From Apostichopus japonicus (lineage: Eukaryota > Echinodermata > Holothuroidea > Aspidochirotida > Stichopodidae), in contig NC_092580.1 of NCBI RefSeq assembly GCF_037975245.1, positions 30,037,501-30,101,500 on the forward strand: 64,000 nucleotides of DNA, in the 5' to 3' direction. The notes beneath the pieces are model-generated. The model searched no databases. It was given only the letters and a program-made list of their open reading frames with translations, and was not told the DNA's origin. Positions 12,001 through 24,000 of the stretch are shown here, piece after piece (position 1 is the first letter of the stretch; each line of letters begins with the position of its first letter). The position numbers and the translations under genes are program-made.

Positions 12001-15000
12001 CCTCCTGCTTGATCCAGACTGGCTTGATAAGTAAATAGCTATTGAATTCATCTAGGTGAATTCCCAGTAGAGGAACTAGCATTAACACATCAACCAGAAT
12101 CCTTTCACAAACTGTTAAAAGGAAATTCATTTTAATTCCATTTTTCCTGTGTGGTCTGTGGAATCCCATTTGCGATAGAAAACTAACAACATCCATAGCT
12201 TTCACAGTCATCTAGAGTTTGGCAGCTATAAACTATCAAAGGATAACAAAAATTGGTGTGAATCTCTTTTGGTTTCGTCTGTATTATACTGATTCTGATC
12301 TAAAAGAAAAAAATGGGACATAATATTGGTTGGTTCGAGATGACAGGAAGTTCAGCGCTCGAAATAAGCGATTCGTCGGAACCGTGGTCAGAGAGAGATT
12401 TTGATGATGTGTCAGGTAGGGGTTCTCACTTTTTCTCGATAGCTGTAAGGAATACACTTTGGTGGCAGCTCAGTTGGTTTTAGGCAGATGAATATCTCAT
12501 TCATGATATTTTGACAGCATAGTAAGGATACTAATACTCATCTTGAGAATCATATTTTATAGGCGGCACACAATGCATCCTGGGAGATATAATATCTCGA
12601 CATGTTCATCATTATTGTACCTTGCCTTAAATCTCATAGCAATCTGTCCCCACAGGCAGCAGTGATGTTCAATACGCTCATCTGATGTTGTGAACAACAC
12701 GTGGGTGGGTTAGTTAAAACCGACTTCTTTTAATATTGTTCTCTATTATTCGGATGGGTGGAGGAGTGTAAGAATAAACTCAGCACAGTGTGTTCTAAAT
12801 GATGAATTTCTTGGTTTAAAAGCTCAGTTTTTTGGAGATGCTGTGGATAAATTTAAAAGCAGTGTTTGATAATGTAATATCATGTATAGTTCATTACACT
12901 CGCTGGTCATGTTTTATTTCATTAAAAAATATAAAAAAAGGTGAGTGTGATTAAAACTGACATGAAAAGGAAGAACTAGGCAAAGGAATGTTGAGAATTG
13001 AAGAAAGGTTGTTAATCTCTACTCATTAAACTTTTTTCAATGGCATAAACATGTAGAAGGGTGCTCTAGTTCCATCTCCTGTTATCTTATTTTGAGTAAA
13101 AACTGGCTGGGTTTGGTAAAATGGGTGTTGATGGAATTTGTTGTTTATGGTATTAAATGAAATTGAATTGTCAGATAAGTAAATCAATGCAACAAACCTG
13201 CTGAATACAATAGGAATTATTAGTTGTATGTGATCAACAGAGGTGGTTAAAATCTGAAACCTTAGTAAGATCCAACCTTGTAAGAGGATGTATTCACTAG
13301 TAACGTAATTTACATAAATTATGCAAGACATGATCATATTTGCATAGTCCGATTTCGTTGACATGATGATTGACTTAACGAGCCAGTACTGGTATACAAT
13401 TCTAGTCAAGTTCTCTAACCCTAAGAAATAGAGTCTAAAAATACAAGAAAAACTGTTTATCTGATAAAAATGACAATATATGACTTCCATCTTGAGAATT
13501 TAAAACTACCCTTTTCATTGTTAATCCTGAATGTTAAAGTTTAAGGATTAAAAAGTCTCATAAACTGCATGTTTTTTTTTATATTATGGAGGAATTTAAA
13601 AGGATCTCTCTATTCCAATAGTATGAAATCATACTTGATATAATAATGTTTGATATACATAACACACACATGCTGTGTGTGCGATAACAAAATGAGCAAA
13701 CACTTATGATGAGATACTTCATCCTCCCTTCATCCTTATCCCTCCCTCTCCCTTCCCCCTCCTGCCCTCCCCATTCCTGTCCTATCTCCCAAAGTAAAAA
13801 GTTTTTATGTTTGATGGTATACAGATGATTCATAGGCAGCTATAACACCTTTATTTTCAAAGTGAAGCATCATCCAAATTTTGCTAAAGGGTTACAACCT
13901 AAATCATTCTGTTCCTCCAACAAGGTTTCAATTTCTTATTTCCTTCACAAAAGATAAGCATCCTCTTAATATGTGTCACAGTTTCCTGTAAGCTGTGCCT
14001 GGTAAACAAAGTTGACCTGATGAATTTCTATCCAATCATCATTACTGTATGGATGAGATTAGAGCATCTCCTAATTAAACAGCTAGCAACAGCCTGTGAA
14101 AGATTTAATCACTTAGTAAATGAAACTTCTTAAGGTTTTTATATACATACATATAAAGGAACAAAGTCCCTCACTGAAATATTACAGCAATCTCTAACAA
14201 ACAGCTCACAAAATTTGATTTGTGCATAATTGTGTGTTACACGAGTTGTTATTTCAATTATGCAGATATTATTGTAATAAATTGACTGAAAAACTATTAA
14301 CTTTTGTGCCAATATACAGTGAGTATATTAACAACTGAATACTAACTTGGAAATTATAAACAAAGGTTTAGTAATATTAAGAGTAAAATAAATTTAAAAA
14401 TGTTTACTTTTCAGGTTACCTGCCTGTTATTGCACTAAAAGAACACATAGATCTGTGTTTTAATAAGGTGTATACATAACACCAGTTACACAGAATAATG
14501 GCCCCCGGTTTTTTATGACCACAAAGAAGAAAATTTCTTTTGGAAAATATTTAGGATCCATTTGAGGGGAATGGAACTTCATTTAAGTCCAATAATTAAT
14601 GTTTTTGTGATGGTTATATGTCAAAATAATTAAAAGTTGATTGATACATAATATTTCTGTATATGACAGATAATGGATACAACGGAAAAGTAATATATAT
14701 ATGTGATTCTAATTTTCTTAAATTCATTTCTATCGACATACAGTTGTCCTATCCTGAAAGTGGCTTTCAGAGGCCTTTTGCCCTGAAGTTTGGCTTTCAG
14801 GGGCCTTTATTATTTTAATATGTTGCATTATTATTTTAAAATTTGAACTTTGGAGCTGTTTCTTTAATTAGCAAATATCTTCAGTTGACCAGCTCTTTTA
14901 CAGCATCCATCATTTGTCACAACTGATTTTGTTTAACATTCATTTCTTCCTTCTGTTACCAAGTACATTTGTTCTGAATTCAATGTTGAACTAAAGAAAA

Positions 15001-18000
15001 TGAATTTGAATTGATATGATGAATGTATAAATTATTTCAGTAGGGCCGCATGCATGTAATCCAGAATCAGCTGACATGATATTGAATCAACTGGGTTAGG
15101 AGTTGTGTTCATAGTGTCAGTTTCTATTAAACTACTGGCTCCCTGAGTCAAACGTCAGGTTTATCAAACAGTAATGAGCTAATATTAATTCTGATAGATA
15201 CATCATCCTCGTGCAAAAAAAAAAAAAAATAACATTTTCTGTATTCATTTGTAAGTGTACAAGCAGCTATGGTAATTAAAAAGAAAAACAATATGAAAAA
15301 TACAGTTAATTACTTTCAATACCTCACAAAAAAAGAAAAAAATAACATTCTCTGTATTAATTTGTTAGTGTACAAGCAGCTATGGTAATTAATAAGAAAA
15401 ACAATATGAACAAATAAAGTTAATTGCTCTCAATACCTCACTAAAAAGAAATAAAATAACATTCTCTGTACTCATTTGTTAGTGTACAAGCAGCTATGGT
15501 AATTAAAAAGCAAAACAATATGAAAAAATAAAGTTAATTGCTCTCAGTACCTCACTAAGAAAAAATTAACATTCTCTTACTCATTTGTTAGTGTAAAAGC
15601 AGCTATGGTAATTAAAAAGAAAAACAATATGCAAGTTAATTACTCTCAATACCTCACTAATGAAAACTTAACATTCTCTGTATTCATTGGTAAGTGTACA
15701 AGCAGCTATGGTAATTAAAAAGAAAAAAAAATATGAAAATACAGTTAAGCTATAAATTATAGAACCGGTTGTACATTAGTAGACCAACATTCTGCTCTCT
15801 TCCTATAAATATTAAGCCCAGAAAGGAGGGGGAGGGGGGGGGGGGAGAGTATAAATTAAGGAATATATACCTATTAATTTGATTGCCTTGCTTCTGACAC
15901 GTTTTGGTACTTCCTATATTTTTTTTTACATGACCACATTTTTTCTGTAAATTTCAGATTTCTACAACACAAGCGAATAAGTTAGTTTCTACAGCTTCAA
16001 GAGTAGTTTTCAGGGGTATGGATTTTACTGCTCAATACAGTAGCAGAAATGGTATGCTTCTGTGGACACATGAAACCGCACTGCATTTTTGCATTTGTGT
16101 ATCATGCAGTTTGGCAGATTTGTTATGCAACACCGAATAAATTATTCTCTGCACATTTCCTCCTCTCCATTTATAGAGGCAGAATACTGCAGTGGGTTCT
16201 CTGACGAAGATGGAGTATACCAAGCCGGATTCCACTGCCCTCTCCTGACAGACTCTACCGAAAATCTCTACTGCTGTGGGACAGAGGTCGACAAATTCTG
16301 CTGCGACACTAATAGCAATTCCTTTTTCAGCGGCTTAGAGTGAGTTAAACCCATTTTGTTGTTTATAACAATTTAAATGAATGAATGAATTTTTTTTTTT
16401 CTTTTCTTCCTTGGGAGTCCTTTACCCTGTTAAGCCTTTATTGGCTTTTTAGAGGACATCCCTCCACATATATATTTATTATTTGTGGAAAATCAAATAA
16501 ATCAAATCAAATAAAAAATTATAGCTACCTTTGGTTTTCATGAAAGTGAAACCGCACTTAGTGGTCATCTAAGGACTCATGTAAGTTGGAGCCAAAGTGC
16601 CAGATTGAGAGATGGATTATAGGGACTATGAGGGGCAATGCAAAGAGAACATGCTGTAGCTTATTGGGACCATTCAGTTAAAATTCAGAGACTGTTTTGA
16701 TCAGCCTGTGTATGTATTTTAGATCCTCCTGCAAGCAGGAACTTGTGAAGAAGCCTCATTGGTCCATGATTATGAATTGTCAATTGTCAACAACTCTGTA
16801 ATTGAACGACGTGCATACATTAATCTTGGAGTGACTTGAACCAGGGGCCTTATAATTGGAAGGCTCCGGTGTTAACCACTGAGCTAACACTCCGTATCTA
16901 TAAGAACATTGTGAATTGCAAATGCTTTAATGGCTTTAACAAGGCAGGGTTAATATGCAAAATTAATTCTCAAAAACAATAAAAGAGAACCTCAATTAAA
17001 GTGTTTTGTATAGGTTAGGACCTTTGGTGTTGTTTCAGCATGGGAGCAAACCAGTGGCGTCACCAGACTTTTCAGTCTGGGGGGGCACAGGGGGGGCACC
17101 AGCATTTGATGGGGGGGGCACTTAGGTGGATACGGATAAATTATTGGGGGGGCTAATGTGTGGAGACTATCTAAGCGGAGCGCCACCATCGGTTGGCGAG
17201 GAGCGTACAAGAAAAATTTGGGTTTTTCAAACCCCCAGATGGCCGGAAACGGCACTTCCCGAGTGTTTTATGCTGCGAATACCTAGCCCTAAAATATGGG
17301 TCTCAAGCCTGCAATTTCTCAGATTGCACGTAAAAGTCTGTAAAAATATTGTAATTTGTATATTCGATGGTGTTTTAAGAGAGTAGCTATTACTCGTAGT
17401 GTACTCGCAAAGACGTTTTTGAGTGTAGTGAGGGGATGTTGGAGAACTGGCTGAAATGAAGCAAGTCATTGGCCTAAGACGAAGTTGTGTTGCGCTTACC
17501 GGTACTCACACTCACTGCTTCCACTTTTCACGGGGCGTGAAGACGCGGTTGGGGTGACAATATGGTCTATAGCCAGGGGACAGGCCGAGGGTCCCCCCAG
17601 CATTTACTAAAATTATTACACCTATATAGTATACGTGTGCATCGGACAGATCGACAAGTATGCATTGAAAAATGGGCAGATGCACGTTTCGGAGCCTTGG
17701 TAAATATTGGGGGGGGGGCTTATCATGCATTTGCCCCCTCAACTTTTTCATTGGGGGCTGAGCCCCCAAGCCCCCCCCGGTTCCGCCGTCACTGCCCCCC
17801 CCTCCCCTTTGGAAAATTTTCGCATACGGAGGATGGGCTAGATGCAAAATGCTGCCACATTTGATGCTAAATTCGATCTGAAGATATCTCCAGAAATTGC
17901 TATTTTTGAGGTAATGATTTTAACAAGGCGCAGAATTTTGCAGAGGATATTAACCACATGCTGTCGATATTATGCCTAACCCTATCAATAGAACCTACAT

Positions 18001-21000
18001 TTGTTGAATTAATGTGTGCATGACCCCGACTCCTTTCTTGTCCTTCTCGTTTTCGCCCATTATCTATTAAGATGTAACAGGTTCCAGCATCGTTATTGGC
18101 TCCTATCAGGGATCTCACCATGCAATCCAAAGTTTGATCACACATCGAGTATGGCTCAGTATGCAGGTGTGAACATTCGCCATTTGTTCCTACAAGCATC
18201 TGACCTCAAATGACCTCTGCACCCCCTACACAACAGGGTTAATATATGGGTCCACAAATATAGGCAAGTATGGTGCCTGCGGACCCTCACATTCTCACAT
18301 TTCGTCAGCTCCTAACCTGTCAACCTCAGACCAAGGCAACATATTGCAGTACCCTCCCTTCTCACAGTCATGTAGCTCGCGAAGCGGACTTGTATATCCA
18401 CTGGTATGGCGTGAGCACTGACACATTCAATGTAAATATCGACACCTGTTGTGATGGCGCGGGTTACGACTTCGATACCCGACGTTCAAGGATAAACTTG
18501 TTCATTTTTTCGCAGCTCATTTGAAGAAAATACGAATTAATGTGCTTCTTTGTCCTTATGAAAAACCAACTCAGATGATGGGAGTTGAATATAACAAAAT
18601 ATATATATATTTTTTTACCAACCCAAATCTCAGATGGGGGGGCACTCGGGGGGCACTAGGTTTTCCAGGGGGGGCACGTGCCCCCTCTGGCCCCCCCCCC
18701 CCCCCCCCCCCCTTGGCGACGCCACTGGAGCAAACTTTGGGTTGCTATATATGTATCTATAATTCCTTCAATTTAAGTTCCATCCAAGTAAAATTAAAGG
18801 GACTCTACAAGCTACTTGGAGCTACTTGTTAACACACACATATACACATTAAGCACATCCAGTAGTCTATCTCATTTTCTCCTCAAAAGAGGAGTTTTAT
18901 AGGCTTTGATAATCAAGTGATGGAAATTGACCATCTCAATTACATGATTAATTAGGGAATAGGAGGAAATAATTTAGTCTTCTGATTTATTGCAATGATT
19001 TGGAGGCTTATGAGGTTTGCTTGTCATAAAATACTGAAATACTAAAAGATTCAATTCACTGTTTATAGAACTCATTGCATATAGTGTTGCATCTTGCCCA
19101 TTTTATACTTCATAATAAACTTTTTATAAGGGTTCATTTAGTATCTTGCACCCTGCAGGGAAAAACAAAAGTAACCTTGATCGATATCTCAATTATTTGA
19201 AAATTGTCCAAGTGGAAGGACATGCAAAATCTTCTTTAACTTTTCTTTTATCATCGTTACCTTGACGATAAATTTTCCTTTCTGTTATTGAAGCAGAAAT
19301 AATATTAGAGCCACCCTTTTAAGAGTATAATGATGACATCACAGAGAGAGAGAGAAAAAAACCTGATCAGATGAGAAGAAGAAATGTATAATATTAGTAA
19401 TGACTTGCAATGGTCTAGTAGGCTCTACTTTAATACTAATCGTTAGTACCATTACTATATATGCAGGTATGTAGTGGCTCAGGATTAGAGCTTTTCATTG
19501 TACAATGTGAAATGTTTCAAGGCCAAGATATGTGTTCTGTTGTCAGGCACACGATTCATCTAGTATCATAAAATACTTTTATATCATAATAATATAATAC
19601 AAAACATCCACAGTGATATTGTTGCATGTAATATGACATGGTACAATGATATATTAGGATTAATATGATATTGGTAATTTTTTTTTAAATATTACAGTAC
19701 AATGCTATTGTATACTAGCATTGTGAATTGGCTGCATTTGTTTGACTTTTTGTGTACTGTGCAGTACTAATATATAATAATTTAATAATTTAGCAGGGCA
19801 GTGCTAAATCAATAAAAATGTTGTGAAAAATTGTAATTCATTTACTGGTAGCTAGATAATTATGTTTATTACAGACTGGGATACTATGTCAGAAAGCTTC
19901 CTCTCTCTGAACTATTTGTCAACAATCCAACATATTATATGCAACCAGTTAGTATTTATCATTAATGTACTATTGTGAGCTATACATTTCATATGTACTA
20001 CAGCTCGCTGATTTTCAAACTTGAAAATTGATGTCGTTACCTTCACGTATCACAGACTTGATTTCATATGTTAGTACAGTACAACAGGATGTGATGCCAC
20101 CATCTACTGAATGCTAAAATGAGCATTTTCACTTGAGATTTCAACAGTTTTTTAAGAGAACAAGTTCTCATTTTGATTGGGCATTATAATCATGCACAAA
20201 AATCATGAAACTTTTTGAATGGTTTAGGTGAGATGTGTCGGGAGCACAACAATTATAGATTCCACCTTTAAGAAGGTCATCAATTAAGTCTGCCATCGGC
20301 AAATGTGCTAGAAAGTGCTAGAAAGTCCAGTGATGGTCACTCATGTATGCAAAGTCCATTAAATATTTAAAGCTATACCCTCAAAGCAATCGTTTTCATC
20401 ACTTTGAGTAATTATTTGTCACTATTGTAGCTTATGTATTAAATTTCTACAATGTTATCTCATGGGTTAGAAACAAAGAGACTTGTTAAGAAGCTGTTGA
20501 TAATTAATGTAAAAATTTGGGGCTTATATTTCTGGTGATGTTTTGAGTGTGAAGGTGATCAGTACAATGTCTTTCAAATTTGGTCATGCTAAATTGCTGT
20601 AAACTCAAAAAAAAAAAATTCTTGGAGATATCTTACACAAAAAAATTATATCCTCAAACATTAAGAAGTGTATATGACCAGTAAGGTAGTATGTACAGTA
20701 TTTTGCATTTGATCAGCAAATCGACTAAACCTGGCAACTGGTTACTTACCTATAGGACAGATGTTAAACTGTTAAATTCTGAGATGGGATAATATGTGAT
20801 AAATTCTGCTTTTGGTATAACTGAGAAAGAATAAAGTAGACCTTTAAAGCAGACACAAGCACCAACCATTATCTTAGCTTATAATGTAACAGCGATCTAA
20901 CTTGTGAAGAAAAACTCCCTCAAACAGCTAAGAAAATCTTGCTTCGTTTTTGAGATTTACCTGTACAAATGTTTTTATGAGGGGGGGGGGGGGGAGGATG

Positions 21001-24000
21001 GTGGGAAGGGCTGATGGGCTCTCTGCTTTTTTTTTCTTCATATTTTCAAGAAAGAATTTTTAATTTGTAAACAGTGAACATTACTAAAACTAGTATCATC
21101 ATTAGGCTATACATGTATGTAAAGAGCTTAAATATTTCAGATTCAACATTTGAAAAATCTCCATGAAAGAAAATAAACATTGTAATAAATACAGGAAAGC
21201 ATTAAAAAGTTAAGCAAATGTGACTGGATTGTGTCACATTTAGACTTGATCGAGTCTTCCGGCCTGTGTGTGTAGGAATGTTTATGTATGTATGTTTGTA
21301 TGTATTTTAGATCCTCCTGCAAGCAGGAACTCGCGAAGAAGCCATCATTGGCTTATCAAAGCCGCAAGCTGACCGAAGTCAGTCTCTTAGATTCATATTT
21401 AACTTCCATGATTATGAATTGTCAATTGTCAACAACTCTGTAACTGGACGACATACATTAATATTGGAGTGACTCGAACTCGGGACCTTATGATTGAAAG
21501 GCACCGGCGTTAACACTCCTAGGAATGGAACATGAAATCTCCTTAATTCCATCAAATTTTCCTTAGCTGTTCATGGTGGAAGTTGTTATCTCTATCACAG
21601 GCTCTGAGATATCATAATGATGGTTCGGTTTGTGTCTCCTTTTATAATAATAACAAATATCGAGCGCTCCCTGCAGGCATTAATATTCTCTCATCAAACT
21701 AACTAACTTATCCTATAAATACCGAGGTAGTATCCTCTCGGACAACTTTCGACCTCTGCTACACAAGTATCGCATCCCTGAGTTGTAGCTCATAGGTTTG
21801 TAATAAAAGTACATAAGGTGACACTTTCAATCATCAGATAATATTAAATGCAGTTACATACATGAGATATATATACCCTAGGCCTCAGCTAAAACAGACA
21901 TATAAAGGACTAGGCAATTATTTGATGACATCTAATCCAGTTGACCTACTTTGAAGAGATGCAATAGATGTAATTGAGTAACTTATTGTAATGTTCTCTC
22001 CTATTTTCAATTGGTCTGAGCAAGGCATAATGAAGTTGAAGGTCTGTCACTTTCAATTAAAGTGAAGCAATAAAAGTTAATTAACCATTTACATGGGGGG
22101 GGGGAGGGAAGATGGGGGTCATCCAAACCAAGTTTGACTTAGCTTGGAGTCATTGAGGTTGCAAACGTGGAGTAACATAATATATACAGAACTCTCATAT
22201 GGCTTGTGATGTCATACATGTTTCCACTCAAAAAGTTTGTGAAGAAAAGATGAAATGAGTGGTTAGAATTTATGGGTCAATTAGAAAACAACATCTTTGT
22301 CAAAGGTTTACTAGTACAATTAAATGTACAGGTTTTGCAATCAGGGAGATTGAATGGGTGTGTGTCTGTATGAGGGGTGGGGTTGGGGAGGGCAAGAGGA
22401 GGGGAATTTGATGTGAGATGTAAGAGGCAAAGGCTTCAATTGGACTGTTTAAAGGCATCACACATAATGCATCTCTGGCAGTTATGTAGAGTTAATTTTG
22501 CATAGATCTGCATTAAAATAGTGTGTGTCTGTACAGTTGAATAACCTTTGTTTTACAGGGCCTAGCATTACAGTACGTAGCTAAATAGGCTACCTGCAGG
22601 TAATTTTGAAAACTGTAGTATAAAGCAGGGAATAATTCAATGTTTACATATTTATGAAACATACAAATATTATAACTGATATGGTTCTGGTCACATAAAT
22701 TGCTATTCATCTCATGTGCATAATTTGTATTGAACAATTTGCCCACTTTGCATAGAATTTTACTATGTGATACTGGATAAATTATATTTTTGTTGCTAAG
22801 GATGAAACTAGAATAAAAGAAAAGAACTGATTTGTATGAAATTTAGGTTGATTCCAACATTGATATTCTTGCACACAGTATGTATTGTAACACCCCTGTA
22901 CCCCGGCCGAGCGGTAGCGTGGGAAATCAGGCAGCTGGAGGCCACATGATGTCAGGGCAGGGGAAGGGGGGAGGCGAAGACTTATGCTAGCAGGGCTTGA
23001 ACCAAAACACAAAAAAAGAGAGAAGAATATTGTTAAAGAGAACTGGGTCTCAAATCAACAATTTAATAGCTTAATTAACTTTAAACATACACTTAACAAA
23101 AATAAGGCAGTGACTTTCTGCCGTATACAAATATAAAAGCAAACAACGGGCAGAGATTCAGTTTAAATAAATAACAAATACACTACATACCAGGGCGTGG
23201 GCAGCACGGCTCTTAAGAATCACGAGAGTGAATACCCGACACGTGGCGCCAACGGCAGACTAAACAAATACTGCCTAATGTGGTCCCGCCCCGATTACTT
23301 CTGCAATACCTCCGGGGAGAGCCCTAATTTAACCCTACCTCCGGAGTCTATAACATGCAAAGAAGCCAACCAGGACGGGAAATTATTAGTTTTACAATAC
23401 AAAAGGAATGGCGCCCCGTAGTCAGCCCTCACTCCCGGACCCGCTCTCTAAAATAAATGAACCTTGCCTTTGAAATAATACTATACTGTAATTGCCGTGC
23501 TGCTCTGCACCGCTGGTCTCCAGTTCTCTGCCCGAACTTCAACGAAATAAATTAAGTTTCCACAACACAAAATACATAAGAAAAACAACGTCTTAATTAA
23601 ACAAGGTAAAGAGAGCAAGTGAAAGTAAAATAGATAAACGGTAAACAGAACAACTCGCGTAATAAAAGAGCGAATGCCTGGAATGCTGGTGATGGCAGAC
23701 GACGGGGAGAGCGAAAGAGACCTGCCTAATAAAACAAAAGTAAATGGAATGGTGAATGAATGGACAACAAATCGCAGGGTAAATTATTCAAACAAAACGG
23801 GAAAACATATTCTTAGTAGCCCTGGGCGTGCTCGAAATACGGGGTACACGCATCCCGAACAACCCAGGGCGTAACAGTATACATACACGGGCAGTAAATT
23901 GTACCTTGTGTCCTAGCTGGGTGATATTCTTCTGATCTTTAGGGTTAGGATTGTTTATTGCTAATGGATGCTCTTCTAAATCAAACCACTATTTTGGTAC

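Larger units (their letters stand above)
3070..16176 (+). other. Shisa intron 1 (13.1 kb)
   Basis: Holds the Harbinger-like element, one hAT element, SINE copy 2, the 15.2-kb minisatellite and a candidate alternative first exon at 12313. Other stretches show only short AT-rich frames. Confidence 0.75.

Noticed and set aside
13026-13490. 154-codon open frame on the - strand
   Set aside because: AT-rich, Ile/Phe/Tyr-heavy composition with no recognisable domain and no convincing splice sites; expected by chance in such DNA.
16822-16893. Possible tRNA gene on the - strand
   Set aside because: The tRNA-like segment is the head of a dispersed SINE copy and is diverged; no independent tRNA gene is supported.
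17126-17864. Several overlapping 80-110 codon frames near the G- and C-runs
   Set aside because: They lie in the non-coding hAT mosaic, overlap on both strands and show no transposase motif.
23197-23874. Two 66-74 codon frames in the GC-richer block
   Set aside because: They fall inside the solo LTR and have no recognisable domain or repeat of coding pattern.
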